A stretch of DNA of 64,000 nt from Pseudomonas arcuscaelestis (GCF_016881005.1 NZ_JACOPV010000020.1:54549-118548), one strand, 5' to 3'. Shown: positions 50,222 through 60,340, counted from the stretch's first letter. The notes: generated by a model not told the origin, from the sequence alone. Numbers and translations are program-made.

Positions 50222-52015
50222 TTATAGACCCAGATCGGCGCCAATGCGCGTCAGATGCTCGGCAAATTCGCCGGCGTTTGTCTCACCTACTACCCGAGCG
50301 CTGGTTTTTTCGCTGCCGTTCGCATCAAAGAACAAAAGAGCGGGAGGGCCGAACAACTGGTAGCGGTCGAGCAAGGCACGTTGGTCGGCGTTGCTTTCGG
50401 TCATGTCGAAGCGCACCAGGGTGTACTTCTCAAGCTGACGTTGCACCGCCGGGGCGGTCAGCACCTCGTGCTCGATGACCTTGCAACTGATGCACCAGTC
50501 GGCGTACCAGTCCAGCACCACCGGCTTCGCTGCAGCCTTGGCCTGAGCCAGGGCGCTGTCGAGGGCTGCCGGGGTGGTCACGGTCTGCCAGTCGTTGTGG
50601 TTACTGGCCTGGGTGACCGCGCCCGAGGCCGATGCTGTGGCGTGTGGCAAAGGCCGCAGAGGATCGGTCTGGCCACTCAATGCGCCGTACCAGCAGGCCA
50701 GGGCATAGACCAGCAGCAAAAGGCCCAGTAATTGGGCCAAGCGCTGGCGCGTGGTTTTTACTGTGAACTCCAGGGCGCCAAGGAACACGGCAACGCCAGC
50801 ACTCAGCAAACCCACCAGCAGCAGGGTGATCTGGCCAGGCAGTACCCGGCTGAGCAGGCCGATGGCCAAGCCCAGCAATAGCACGCCGATGGCGTTTTTC
50901 ACGGTAACCAACCAAGGACCGCTTTTCGGTAGCCAGGCCGCCCCGCCTGTCGCGACCAACAGCAGTGGCGCGCCCATACCCAAGCCCAGGGCGAACAGTT
51001 TCAGCGCGCCGCCCAGGGCATCGCCACTGGCGCTGATATAGAGCAAGGCTCCGGCCAGCGGTGCCGACACACAAGGTGAAACCAGCAGGCTTGAGAACAC
51101 GCCGAGCACGGCCGCGCCGAGCAGCGATCCGCCTTTGGTCTGGCCAACAAGTCGTTCGAGACGATGACTGATGGCGTGCGGCAGCTTCAGTTCGAATAGG
51201 CCGAACATCGCCAGCGCAAACACAACGAAGAACAGCGAAAACGGCACCAGCACCCAGGCCGACTGCAGGCGCGCCTGCAGGTTCATGCCTGCGCCGAACA
51301 GCCCCATCAATGCACCGAGAAGAGCGAAACAGACGGCCATGGGGAGTACGTAGGCCAACGACAGACTGAAGCCGCGCCAACCGCCCACCTGTCCGCGCAG
51401 AACCACGCCGGAGAGAATCGGCAGCATGGGCAATACGCACGGAGTAAAGGTCAGGCCGACACCCGCGAGGAAAAACAACAACAGCTCTTTCCAGGTCCAG
51501 ACCTTTGCCGCTCCCTGCGGCACATCGATGGCAGCAGGTGCGATACCGCTGCCATCGATACTCAGGCGCGCGGTTTCCGGTGGATAGCACAATCCTTTAT
51601 CGGCACAGCCCTGGTAGCCCACCAGCAAGGTAAAGGGGCGCTGCTCGGTCGCCGGACGGGGAATATCGATATCAAGGATGCCGTGGTAAACCTCGACGTC
51701 GCCGAAGAACTCGTCGTGCTTGGCTTCACCCGGCGGGATCAGCGCTGTGCCCAGGGCGATGTCCGCAGGCTCGGTGCGAAACTGGAAGCGATGACGGTAC
51801 AGGTAGTAGCCATCGGTAGCGACAAAACGCAGTTTTATGGTTTGCGCGTCGCTTTGGATCACGCTCAATTTGAACGCTTCGTGCACCGGCAGGAAGTCGG
51901 CGCTGTTGTTCAGGGATGCCGCTCCCAGCGTCGCACTGGGGCGGTTGTCGAGCAGGCCGGCACCGAAGGCGGGTAGGGCCAGGACCAGGAAAATCAGGCA
52001 AAACAGGCGGCGCAT
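50222..52015 (-). CDS. dsbD: Thiol:disulfide interchange protein DsbD
   Basis: A 597-residue DsbD. A signal peptide (M-R-R-L-F-C-L-I-F-L, cut near F-G-A) precedes the periplasmic alpha domain (with C-A-D-K-G-L-C-Y-P-P), an eight-helix membrane beta domain (F-T-P-C-V-L-P-M-L-P; V-S-P-C-V-S-A-P-L), and a C-terminal thioredoxin-like gamma domain with W-C-I-S-C-K. It passes electrons from cytosolic thioredoxin to the periplasm. The ATG at 52015 is chosen over a longer upstream reading frame that lacks a signal peptide. Confidence 0.95.
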   Translation of the reverse strand: MRRLFCLIFLVLALPAFGAGLLDNRPSATLGAASLNNSADFLPVHEAFKLSVIQSDAQTIKLRFVATDGYYLYRHRFQFRTEPADIALGTALIPPGEAKHDEFFGDVEVYHGILDIDIPRPATEQRPFTLLVGYQGCADKGLCYPPETARLSIDGSGIAPAAIDVPQGAAKVWTWKELLLFFLAGVGLTFTPCVLPMLPILSGVVLRGQVGGWRGFSLSLAYVLPMAVCFALLGALMGLFGAGMNLQARLQSAWVLVPFSLFFVVFALAMFGLFELKLPHAISHRLERLVGQTKGGSLLGAAVLGVFSSLLVSPCVSAPLAGALLYISASGDALGGALKLFALGLGMGAPLLLVATGGAAWLPKSGPWLVTVKNAIGVLLLGLAIGLLSRVLPGQITLLLVGLLSAGVAVFLGALEFTVKTTRQRLAQLLGLLLLVYALACWYGALSGQTDPLRPLPHATASASGAVTQASNHNDWQTVTTPAALDSALAQAKAAAKPVVLDWYADWCISCKVIEHEVLTAPAVQRQLEKYTLVRFDMTESNADQRALLDRYQLFGPPALLFFDANGSEKTSARVVGETNAGEFAEHLTRIGADLGL

Positions 52016-52124
52016 GGCGGTCTCGCTGTACAGAACAGCCTGCATGATAACGGAGTTTTGCCAGCGCAGCAGGCGGCCGGCGATTTGCGCTCTGGTGGGC
52101 ACAGGCCTTGCCTGCGCTATGGCA

Positions 52125-54086
52125 CTACAGCCGAAACGCCCGCACTGCGGTGTTCAGCTCGCCGCCCAACCTGAGCAATTGCTCACCCTGTTCACGGCCT
52201 TCACCAATGCGTTGAAGGTTGTCTTCGCCCAGATCATGGATGCGCTCGCTGTGGTTGCGAATCTCGCTGACCGCGCCACTTTGCTGCGCGGTTACATCGG
52301 CAATGCGCACTGCAGTCGCGGAAATGGTCTGGATCGCTGCGACAATTTCATCCAGTGCGCCATCGGCTGCCTGCGCCTGGCTAGCCGTGGCTTCAGCATG
52401 TTCAAGCTGGGCGCGCATACCTTGTACAGAGTCGCGGGCAGCTTGCTGCAAGCGGCCGATCAAGGTCTGGATTTCACCGGTAGCCCCGGTAGTACGCTGC
52501 GCCAGTGAGCGCACTTCTTCTGCGACCACGGCAAAGCCACGGCCCATTTCTCCGGCCCGCGCCGCTTCAATCGCCGCGTTCAAGGCCAGCAGGTTGGTTT
52601 GCTCGGCAATTGAGCGAATGACGGTGAGTACGCCACCGATGGTGGCCGACTCTTCAGCCAATTGTTCGATCATCTGTGCGTTGCCTTGCACTTCATCAAC
52701 CAGCGCGTGCAGGCCGGTCAGACTCTGGCCGATCACCACCTGGCTTTGCTGCACCGCATGCCCGGCATCATGGCTGGCGTCGGCGGCATGACTGGCATCG
52801 CCAGCCACTTGAGAAATGGTGGCCTCCAACTCGCCCAAGGCATCACGTATCTGCGCGGTGTCAGCGGCCTGGCGTTCGGCACCAGCGTGCAACGCGCTGC
52901 TCATACCCGCCAAGGCACGACTACTGCCGGCCACTTGTTCGGCATTGTTGCGAAGGGTCCCGACCAGCTCCACCAGGTACAGGCGCAGGCGATTGAGTGA
53001 ATCCTGAATGTCGTGCATTTCGCGGTTGCTTTTGCCCAGTGCGATGGCGTCAGCGAAATTACCTTCGGCCCAGCGCGAAAGGGCCGGTGCCAGGTTGGTC
53101 AGTACCCGTGCCAGGCGCCGTTGCAGCGTGTCGATCAAGAGCGCGATCACCAGAATCAGTGCAATCATCAGACCTTGGATCAGTCGTACTTCGCCGTTAA
53201 TCGCGGCGTGCTGGCTGCGTACTTCAGGTTCAAGTGCAGCAATGGACTGTTGCATGGCATCAAGCTGTTGGTGTGTGCGCTCGGCCAGTCCGCTGCGGCG
53301 CTGGATTTGCTCGCGGGTGCGCTGCAATTCACCGGGGTAGCGCTTGATCAGGCTGTTCAGCTCGCGCTTTAGCGCAACCCCGGTGTCTTCGGTCTCACCG
53401 CTGGCCTGGGTCTCCAGCCCCATGAGGGCAGCAAAGTCATCGGCGTTCGACTCCCGTGCGGCAGTGACGCCAAGCAGCGGCAGTTCATCGAGTGCCTGGG
53501 CCTGGGCGAGGATTTGCTGAAGCTCGCGTTCCACCTCGTCCGCCAGCGCGCTACGGCCACTGCTGACCAGCTTGTCGCGGGCAAGCGACAACCGCGAAAG
53601 GTGCAGGGATGCCTGGAACAGCGGTGCCCAGTAGCGCGGGGCATCGCTACTGTTGCTGGTTTGAGCGTAGCCGGCCAATTGTTCGAGGCTTGCCCCCAGT
53701 TCGCGCTCTGCTTGAAGCAATAACGCCTGCGGATCTCCCGCCAACTTGCCGGCGGCCAGGAGTTCGTTGCCCGCAAAACCCTGCAGGCTGTCCAGGCTTG
53801 GTCGTAAAGGCGCGGCCAGCGCTGCCGGGAGTTGCGCAAGCTGCTCTTGCAGCGCAGTGGTCGCCTGGACCGCAGCGGCATGGCGCAAGGCGTCACCGTT
53901 GTTGAGGTAGTCGAGGATATTGCGGGCTGCCTGGTTCTGAAACTGCTGCGACAGTGACAGGTAACGCTCCATGATCAGGTAAGGGCGCTCCAGGGCGCGC
54001 TGTGACCACCACAATGTAGCGCCCAGGGCGATACAGACGGTTACCAGCAACAGGGTATTGAAATTGGTGAGCAGCTTCAGGCGCAT
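52125..54086 (-). CDS. Methyl-accepting chemotaxis protein
   Basis: A 653-residue chemoreceptor. Membrane helices lie near residues 10-28 and 304-320, with a long helical periplasmic ligand domain (about 30-300) of the bimodular helical type. After a HAMP region come the methylation helices and the conserved hairpin tip (E-Q-T-N-L-L-A-L-N-A-A-I-E-A-A-R-A-G, about 500-530). From memory, PAO1 PA4844 (CtpL, linked to phosphate chemotaxis) is at the same place. The ligand here is not known. Confidence 0.9.
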   Translation of the reverse strand: MRLKLLTNFNTLLLVTVCIALGATLWWSQRALERPYLIMERYLSLSQQFQNQAARNILDYLNNGDALRHAAAVQATTALQEQLAQLPAALAAPLRPSLDSLQGFAGNELLAAGKLAGDPQALLLQAERELGASLEQLAGYAQTSNSSDAPRYWAPLFQASLHLSRLSLARDKLVSSGRSALADEVERELQQILAQAQALDELPLLGVTAARESNADDFAALMGLETQASGETEDTGVALKRELNSLIKRYPGELQRTREQIQRRSGLAERTHQQLDAMQQSIAALEPEVRSQHAAINGEVRLIQGLMIALILVIALLIDTLQRRLARVLTNLAPALSRWAEGNFADAIALGKSNREMHDIQDSLNRLRLYLVELVGTLRNNAEQVAGSSRALAGMSSALHAGAERQAADTAQIRDALGELEATISQVAGDASHAADASHDAGHAVQQSQVVIGQSLTGLHALVDEVQGNAQMIEQLAEESATIGGVLTVIRSIAEQTNLLALNAAIEAARAGEMGRGFAVVAEEVRSLAQRTTGATGEIQTLIGRLQQAARDSVQGMRAQLEHAEATASQAQAADGALDEIVAAIQTISATAVRIADVTAQQSGAVSEIRNHSERIHDLGEDNLQRIGEGREQGEQLLRLGGELNTAVRAFRL

Positions 54087-54197
54087 GCGCAGGATCTACC
54101 AACGGTCGAATGGTAAGCGCCTGAAGTTATTGCGTTTTTGTGACCGGGTTATGACGAAGCAAGGCCTGAGATTAAAAAAAGTGGCACTTTGCCTTGT

Positions 54198-55811
54198 TTA
54201 ATCGACGCGCTGTACCCGATTGCGCCCGGCACCTTTGGCCCGGTACAGGGCTTCATCGGCAGAGGTGGCCATGCTCAGGGCATCAAGCTCGCCACTCAAC
54301 TGCACCACGCCGGCGCTGAAGGTGCAGGAAAGATCCTTCGGTTGAGCAGGGTAGTGGATCTCGGCAAAGCGTCGACGGATCTCATCGAGCACCTTATGGG
54401 CGGCGCTCAGGTCGGTATTGGGCATTACGATGGCGAATTCTTCTCCACCGTAGCGGCCGATGAAGTCGGTCTTGCGTAAACGCTGTTTGAGAAACAGCGC
54501 CAGGCTCTTGATCACGCGATCACCCATGGGGTGGCCGTGGCTGTCATTGACCTTCTTGAAGTGGTCGATGTCGAGCATGGCAAAGCTCAGCGGCTGTTCT
54601 TCGCGTCGAGCGCGGAAGCTGCAGTCTTCGAGCAATTGCAGGATATGGGTGTGGTTATACAGGCCGGTGAGGCTGTCGCGAACCATCCGTGCTTTCAGAT
54701 TGCGTGCCCGCGAGGCGCGGTTGCGCACCGTGGTAATCAGGTGACGCGATCGGATCGGCTTGGTCAGGAAGTCATCGCCGCCTTCGCTCATGGCGTCGAG
54801 TTGCTTGTCGAGGTCATCCTCGGCTGACAAATAAATGATCGGCACGCTGACATAACGGTCGTTGTGGCGAATCACCTTGGCCAGTTCCGTGCCGGTGCAG
54901 TCGGGCATATACATGTCGAGGATGATCAGGTCGGGCTGGAAGTCTGCCAGCTCGGCCATGGTCCGGATCGGGTCGGTGAGCGCCCGGGTGACGATGCCGG
55001 CACTGTTGAGCAACCGCTCGGTGTGCATGGCCTGTGCCCGGGAGTCGTCGATGATCAGCACCTTGAAAGGCTCGTATTGGGTGACGCTGGTCAGGAGTTC
55101 AACCTTTTCCAACAGGCTGGAGGCTTCCAGCGTGCCGGTCAGAAATTCCTGGCCCCCGGCGCGAACTGCGGCAAGCCGCGTGGGTGTGTCGGTTTCATGC
55201 AGGCTGAAGAACAGCAACGGTACGCGTTGTTCCAGGCCTTGCTGGGCCTGGGCTGCCAATTGCAGGCCAATACCGCTGCCCGTGAAGTCGACATCCATGA
55301 CAATGACCGACGGCAAGCGCTCGCTCATGGAGGCGCGAAAGGCTTCAGCGCTGTACAGGGCTTGTACACCCAGGCCGAAGAACTCCAATTGTTGAGCCAG
55401 GCGTTCTGCGCGGTCGTGGTCCTGGAGCATGATGTAGACCGGCTTGCGCAGGGGTGGCAGCGGCACCTGTTCAAGCAGGTCGCCCTGGCGCAGGCCAGTG
55501 CGCGACAAGCGCTGCATCAAGCGGTTTAACTCACTGATGAGGGTACTGCTCAAGCGTGCGCTGTTGGCTTCGACCGCCGCCAGGGTTTGGCCGATGGCCT
55601 CGGCCAGCTGGCTATGTTCCGGCTGTTCGAAGCGTTCTGCGTAGCGTTGCAGGCGCAGGTTGGCCTCGCACAGTTCGCCCAGATCGCCAGTCGACCACTC
55701 GCTGCGCTGCAGGCGCTGCCAGATTTCCAGGATCTGCCGAGCCTGGTGAATGACCCGCTGGGCAAAGTGCTGTTTGAGGCGCTCACGATTGGGGTCTTCT
55801 GGCTCGGTCAT
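54198..55811 (-). CDS. gcbA: Response-regulator diguanylate cyclase, GcbA-type
   Basis: A 537-residue protein: a helical N-terminal part (1-120), a first receiver-like domain (about 123-240), a second receiver (about 248-370) with phospho-acceptor Asp299 and Lys351, and a GGDEF domain with G-G-E-E-F at 455-459. The allosteric RxxD site (R446-x-x-D449) is present. It should make cyclic di-GMP. From memory PAO1 PA4843 (GcbA) is its counterpart and promotes surface attachment. It is divergent from the DUF2333 gene. Confidence 0.88.
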   Translation of the reverse strand: MTEPEDPNRERLKQHFAQRVIHQARQILEIWQRLQRSEWSTGDLGELCEANLRLQRYAERFEQPEHSQLAEAIGQTLAAVEANSARLSSTLISELNRLMQRLSRTGLRQGDLLEQVPLPPLRKPVYIMLQDHDRAERLAQQLEFFGLGVQALYSAEAFRASMSERLPSVIVMDVDFTGSGIGLQLAAQAQQGLEQRVPLLFFSLHETDTPTRLAAVRAGGQEFLTGTLEASSLLEKVELLTSVTQYEPFKVLIIDDSRAQAMHTERLLNSAGIVTRALTDPIRTMAELADFQPDLIILDMYMPDCTGTELAKVIRHNDRYVSVPIIYLSAEDDLDKQLDAMSEGGDDFLTKPIRSRHLITTVRNRASRARNLKARMVRDSLTGLYNHTHILQLLEDCSFRARREEQPLSFAMLDIDHFKKVNDSHGHPMGDRVIKSLALFLKQRLRKTDFIGRYGGEEFAIVMPNTDLSAAHKVLDEIRRRFAEIHYPAQPKDLSCTFSAGVVQLSGELDALSMATSADEALYRAKGAGRNRVQRVD

Positions 55812-56092
55812 GTCCTGACTACTTATTTAAGGGTGAGGCAGTTCGAGTAATGGCTCTATGCTAGCACCACTTGCTGGACAATCGAGTGTCTTGTATCAAT
55901 TATCTGTATAGGTTTGCTTATTCATTTGTTGACTCGATAGTCGCTTATGCGAACCGACCTCCTTGATTTATAGTGCAGCGATACTTGCCGACCCCGGCAG
56001 GCGGCGCGCGCGGAAAAACCGTACAGCGCTGGCACGAAGCCCGGGGGTTGCGGTCGAACCCCTTGAACCGACGTGACAGAAAGGACAACGCC

Positions 56093-57166
56093 ATGCTGGA
56101 TTGGAAAAACCGTACAGGCAAAGCCGAGGCGCGTGAGCGGGTAGAGCCGCGCAGTGCCGCCACTCGCAGTTATTTCGGCGGGTTGTTCTTCAGCCGAGCC
56201 CTGGGCACGCTGATTGGCCTGTATCTGTTGGTGTGCATCGGTCTTGGCTGGTACTGGAGTGCCGAGCCGGACTTGTTCCCCGTCCAGCAGAATGCCCAGG
56301 CTGCCGCCGAGAAGACCGGCCAGCAGATGGTGGTTGGCTACACCACCGTTGAAACCCTGAAAACCGTTGCGGGTACCTTGCTCAACAAGCCGGGTGGCTA
56401 CATTTCCAACGACCGCTTTCCACCAGGATTGTGGATGGACAACATGCCGAGCTGGGAATACGGCGTACTGGTTCAGGTCCGCGACCTGAGCCGGGCACTG
56501 CGCAAGGACTTCGCTCGTTCGCAATCGCAGTCGGCCGAAGACGCTGATCTGGCCAAGGCCGAGCCGCGCTTCAACTTTGACAACAAGAGCTGGATCCTGC
56601 CCTCGAGCGAGTCGGAGTTCCAGGAAGGCATCAACTCCCTGAGCCGCTACCAGAAACGTCTGGCTTCCCCGGATCAGCAGGGCGCGCTGTTTTATACCCG
56701 TGCCGACAACCTCAACAACTGGCTGGGCGACGTTGCCACTCGTTTGGGTTCGCTCTCACAGCGCCTGTCGGCCAGCGTGGGTCGGGTCAAGCTCAACAGC
56801 AGCCTGAAAACCGAGACAGTGATCGCCGGCCAGGCGCCGCAGCTGGACGAAGAAGTGGTGGAGACGCCTTGGCTGCAGATCGACAACGTCTTCTATGAGG
56901 CCCGTGGTCAGGCCTGGGCGCTGTCGCACCTGCTGCGCGCCATCGAGGTGGACTTTGCCGATGTTCTGGCGAAGAAGAACGCCACCGTCAGCGTACGCCA
57001 GATCATCCGCGAGCTTGAGGCTTCCCAGGAACCGCTGTGGAGCCCAATGGTGCTCAACGGCAGTGGCTTCGGCATGTGGGCCAACCACTCGCTGGTCATG
57101 GCCAACTACATCTCGCGTGCCAACGCTGCGGTGATCGACCTGCGCCAACTGCTGTCCCAAGGCTGA
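56093..57166 (+). CDS. DUF2333 family membrane protein
   Basis: A 357-residue protein with one N-terminal membrane helix (about 34-55; G-T-L-I-G-L-Y-L-L-V-C-I-G-L) and a large periplasmic domain (M-P-S-W-E-Y-G-V-L-V-Q-V-R-D-L-S-R-A-L-R; a later W-A-L-S-H-L-L-R-A). This matches DUF2333. AAGGA at 56081 supports the ATG at 56093; an upstream in-frame region belongs to the leader. From memory it corresponds to PAO1 PA4842. Function unknown. Confidence 0.85.
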   Translation: MLDWKNRTGKAEARERVEPRSAATRSYFGGLFFSRALGTLIGLYLLVCIGLGWYWSAEPDLFPVQQNAQAAAEKTGQQMVVGYTTVETLKTVAGTLLNKPGGYISNDRFPPGLWMDNMPSWEYGVLVQVRDLSRALRKDFARSQSQSAEDADLAKAEPRFNFDNKSWILPSSESEFQEGINSLSRYQKRLASPDQQGALFYTRADNLNNWLGDVATRLGSLSQRLSASVGRVKLNSSLKTETVIAGQAPQLDEEVVETPWLQIDNVFYEARGQAWALSHLLRAIEVDFADVLAKKNATVSVRQIIRELEASQEPLWSPMVLNGSGFGMWANHSLVMANYISRANAAVIDLRQLLSQG

Positions 57167-57169
57167 TCG

Positions 57170-57706
57170 ATGGCTATCTCCACGCAGGAGGCTGCGCACC
57201 GCGCGGCCTCCGATGCCGAGCTGATTGCCTGGGTAGACGAAAACGACAAGCTCCTGGGCGCCGTACCCCGCGCCCAGTTGCGTGAAAAGGGCTTGATCGG
57301 ACGCGGCACCTACATTCTGTTGTTCAACACGTCCGGTGAGCTGTGCGTGCACCGGCGTACCGAGAGCAAGGCGATTTATCCCGGCTACTGGGATGTGGCC
57401 GCCGGAGGCATGGTCCAGGCCGATGAAAGCTTTGCCGAGTCTGCCGCCCGTGAGCTGGAAGAGGAGTTGGGCGTGGCAGGTGTCGAGTTGACTGCCCACG
57501 AACGGTTTTTCTTCGACCAGCCCGGCAACCGGCTCTGGTGTGCGGTGTTTTCAGCTGTCTGGGACGGGCCTTTGCGCCTGCAACCGGAGGAAGTCAGCGA
57601 AGCGCGTTTTGTACCCGTCGAACAGGCGTTGGCAGAGAGTCTGCAGCAGCCTTATTGCCCCGATTCACTGGCTGCGTTGCAACGCTATATCGACCGTCGG
57701 GCCTGA
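57170..57706 (+). CDS. Nudix hydrolase (YfcD-like)
   Basis: A 178-residue Nudix protein. The Nudix box is visible as G-G-M-V-Q-A-D-E-S-F-A-E-S-A-A-R-E-L-E-E-E-L-G, with the typical G-x5-E-x7-R-E-x-x-E-E pattern. The N-terminal W-V-D-E-N-D-K-L-L-G-A and L-H-x-R-R-T-E-S-K region is like YfcD. It hydrolyses a nucleoside-diphosphate linkage; substrate unknown. It starts 3 bases after the DUF2333 gene. Confidence 0.85.
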   Translation: MAISTQEAAHRAASDAELIAWVDENDKLLGAVPRAQLREKGLIGRGTYILLFNTSGELCVHRRTESKAIYPGYWDVAAGGMVQADESFAESAARELEEELGVAGVELTAHERFFFDQPGNRLWCAVFSAVWDGPLRLQPEEVSEARFVPVEQALAESLQQPYCPDSLAALQRYIDRRA

Positions 57707-57788
57707 AGTCGCCAATAGCGTGCAAAATGGCGCAGTTTTGTACTTAGCATTCGCTGCATTTATCGTTACACTGCGCGGCCTTTCAAGG

Positions 57789-57811
57789 CTGCCGCACCCT
57801 GTGTGCGGCAG
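57789..57811 (+). promoter_or_regulatory. Leader hairpin 1 before the SUI1 gene
   Basis: CTGCCGCAC (57789-57797) pairs perfectly with GTGCGGCAG (57803-57811) around CCTGT. It is a strong stem with no T-run, in the 195-bp gap between the nudix and SUI1 genes. Confidence 0.5.
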
Positions 57812-57842
57812 TTGCGCTGCCCCTGCCAGAGTGGGGCTTCGC

Positions 57843-57877
57843 GGTCGATACCCCGCCCAGGGCATCGACCAGTTTTT
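57843..57877 (+). terminator. Terminator-like hairpin 2 before the SUI1 gene
   Basis: GGTCGAT (57843-57849) pairs with ATCGACC (57864-57870), with an inner CCC/GGG, followed by AGTTTTTG. It looks like an intrinsic terminator, but ends only about 25 bases before the SUI1 start, so no promoter fits in between. It may be attenuation or leader structure. Confidence 0.55.
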
Positions 57878-57901
57878 GTCCTCACCGTACGAGGATCAAA
57901 A

Positions 57902-58273
57902 GTGGCCAAAAAAGCCGCATCATTTGCCGCCCTTGGTGGCTTGGTGTTCTCCACTGATGCAGGTCGGCATTGTCCGGACTGCAGCAAACCCATAGATGCC
58001 TGCATCTGCAAACAGACGCTCATCCCCGAAGGCGATGGCATTGCTCGCGTGCGCCGCGAAAGCAAGGGCCGTGGCGGCAAGACGGTGACGACCATCAGCG
58101 GTGTACCGCTGCCCCTGGAACAGCTCAAGGACCTGGCAACCACGCTCAAGCGTCGTTGCGGAACCGGCGGCGCGTTGAAAGACGGGGTCATCGAAATTCA
58201 GGGCGATCACGTCGAGCTGTTATTGGCAGAGCTGATCAAGCAGGGCTTTAAAGCGAAGAAGTCCGGCGGCTGA
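57902..58273 (+). CDS. yciH: SUI1/eIF1-like translation factor (YciH)
   Basis: A 123-residue SUI1-domain protein. The N-terminal zinc-binding-type Cys motifs (H-C-P-D-C, C-I-C-K) precede the SUI1 fold with R-G-G-K-T-V-T-T-I-S-G-V, L-K-R-R-C-G-T-G-G-A-L-K-D-G-V-I-E-I-Q-G-D. It is thought to affect start-codon choice, as eIF1 does. The GTG at 57902 has GAGG upstream. Between nudix and speA as in P. aeruginosa. Confidence 0.9.
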   Translation: MAKKAASFAALGGLVFSTDAGRHCPDCSKPIDACICKQTLIPEGDGIARVRRESKGRGGKTVTTISGVPLPLEQLKDLATTLKRRCGTGGALKDGVIEIQGDHVELLLAELIKQGFKAKKSGG

Positions 58274-58426
58274 ACAGCGCATCGCGATTTTTTGCAGTTT
58301 GCTTTCTAAACTCGTTCCCGTAGGAAGGGTCTATCCCTGAACACGGAAAATCGTCATTTCCAGGTTTTACACTGCGCCCGCCGTCCGCGGGCCGGTGTTA
58401 TCCGACTTTTTATATAGGGGACTTCA

Positions 58427-60340
58427 ATGTCCGTACGACGCACACGCAAAGACGATGGCAGCCAATGGACAGTTGCGGACAGCCGCAGTGTTTATGGAAT
58501 TCGCCATTGGGGGGCCGGTTACTTCGCAATCAACGAGGCCGGGCGCGTCGAAGTCCGCCCCAACGGGCCTGGCAGCGCGCCGATCGACTTGTTCGAACAG
58601 GTCGACGACCTGCGCAAGAGCGGTTTGTCGCTGCCGCTGTTGGTCCGCTTCCCGGACATCCTGCAAGACCGCGTGCGCCAGCTGACCGGTGCCTTTGACG
58701 CCAATATCGCGCGCCTGGAATACCAGAGCCAGTACACCGCGCTGTACCCGATCAAGGTCAACCAGCAGGAAGCGGTGGTGGAAAACATCATCGCCACGCA
58801 GAACGTCTCCATCGGCCTGGAGGCGGGCTCCAAGCCTGAGCTGTTGGCTGTTCTGGCCCTGGCACCTAAAGGCGGCACCATCGTCTGCAACGGTTACAAG
58901 GACCGTGAGTTCATTCGCCTGGCGCTGATGGGCCAGAAGCTTGGCCACAACGTGTTCATCGTCATCGAAAAAGAATCTGAAGTGGCGCTGGTCATCGAAG
59001 AAGCGGCCGACCTCAAGGTCAAGCCGCAGGTTGGTCTGCGTGTGCGCCTGTCGTCGCTGGCATCGAGCAAGTGGGCCGATACCGGTGGCGAAAAGTCCAA
59101 GTTCGGCCTGTCGGCTGCGCAGCTGATCTCGGTGGTGCAGCGCTTCCGTGACGCGGGCCTGGACCAGGGCATCCGTTTGCTGCACTTCCATATGGGTTCG
59201 CAAATCGCCAACCTTGCCGACTACCAGCACGGCTTCAAGGAAGCTATTCGTTATTACGGCGAATTGCGTGCCCTGAACCTGCCTGTCGATCACATCGACG
59301 TGGGTGGCGGCCTGGGTGTCGACTACGACGGCACCCATTCGCGCAACGCCAGCTCGATCAACTACGACATGGACGATTACGCCGGTGTCGTGGTCGGCAT
59401 GCTCAAGGAGTTCTGCGATGCCCAAGGCTTGCCGCATCCGCACATTTTTTCTGAGAGCGGTCGCTCGCTGACGGCGCACCACGCCGTGCTGGTGGTGCAG
59501 GTTACCGATGTCGAGAAGCATAACGACGAAGTGCCCGTAATCGAAAACAAGGAAAGCCTGCCCGAAACGGTTCAGTCGCTGGCCGATCTGTTGGGCCCGA
59601 CCGATATCGAGATGGTCACCGAAACGTACTGGCGTGCTACGCACTACATGAGTGATGTGGCAGCGCAGTATGCCGACGGCAAGATCACCCTGGCCGAGAA
59701 AGCGTTGGCCGAGCAGTGCTACTTTGCCGTGTGCCGTCGCCTGCACAACTCGCTCAAGGCGCGTCAGCGTTCGCACCGTCAGGTGCTCGACGAACTCAAC
59801 GACAAGCTTGCCGACAAGTACATCTGCAACTTCTCGGTCTTCCAGAGCTTGCCCGACACCTGGGCCATCGGCCAGGTACTGCCGATTCTGCCGCTGCACC
59901 GCCTCGATGAAGAGCCGATGCGCCGCGCCGTGCTGCAAGACCTGACCTGCGACTCCGATGGCAAGATCAACCAGTACGTCGACGAGCAGAGCATCGAGAC
60001 CAGCATGCCGGTGCACGGCATCAACGAAGGTGAGGATTATCTGCTGGGTATCTTCCTGGTCGGCGCCTACCAGGAAATTCTCGGGGACATGCACAACCTG
60101 TTTGGTGACACCGACTCGGTGAACATCTACCAGAACCCGAACGGCAGCGTGTACCACGCCGGTATCGAGACCCACGACACCATCGAAGACATGCTGCGTT
60201 ACGTGCACCTGTCGCCGGAAGAGTTGATGACTCACTACCGCGACAAGTGCGCCAGCGCCAAGATCACCGCGCGTGAACGCACCCAGTTCCTGGATGCACT
60301 ACGCCTTGGCCTGACCCGTTCTTCGTACCTGTCCAGCTGA
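58427..60340 (+). CDS. speA: Biosynthetic arginine decarboxylase
   Basis: A 637-residue PLP enzyme of the SpeA type. The cofactor Lys is K110 in Y-P-I-K-V-N-Q-Q. The barrel continues with H-F-H-M-G-S-Q-I and G-G-L-G-V-D-Y-D-G-T, and E-S-G-R-S-L-T-A-H-H-A. It converts arginine to agmatine for putrescine synthesis. The leader includes a small GC stem (CCCGC 58377-58381/GCGGG 58387-58391) and ends with GGGGAC before the ATG. The last conserved core gene before the accessory array. Confidence 0.96.
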   Translation: MSVRRTRKDDGSQWTVADSRSVYGIRHWGAGYFAINEAGRVEVRPNGPGSAPIDLFEQVDDLRKSGLSLPLLVRFPDILQDRVRQLTGAFDANIARLEYQSQYTALYPIKVNQQEAVVENIIATQNVSIGLEAGSKPELLAVLALAPKGGTIVCNGYKDREFIRLALMGQKLGHNVFIVIEKESEVALVIEEAADLKVKPQVGLRVRLSSLASSKWADTGGEKSKFGLSAAQLISVVQRFRDAGLDQGIRLLHFHMGSQIANLADYQHGFKEAIRYYGELRALNLPVDHIDVGGGLGVDYDGTHSRNASSINYDMDDYAGVVVGMLKEFCDAQGLPHPHIFSESGRSLTAHHAVLVVQVTDVEKHNDEVPVIENKESLPETVQSLADLLGPTDIEMVTETYWRATHYMSDVAAQYADGKITLAEKALAEQCYFAVCRRLHNSLKARQRSHRQVLDELNDKLADKYICNFSVFQSLPDTWAIGQVLPILPLHRLDEEPMRRAVLQDLTCDSDGKINQYVDEQSIETSMPVHGINEGEDYLLGIFLVGAYQEILGDMHNLFGDTDSVNIYQNPNGSVYHAGIETHDTIEDMLRYVHLSPEELMTHYRDKCASAKITARERTQFLDALRLGLTRSSYLSS

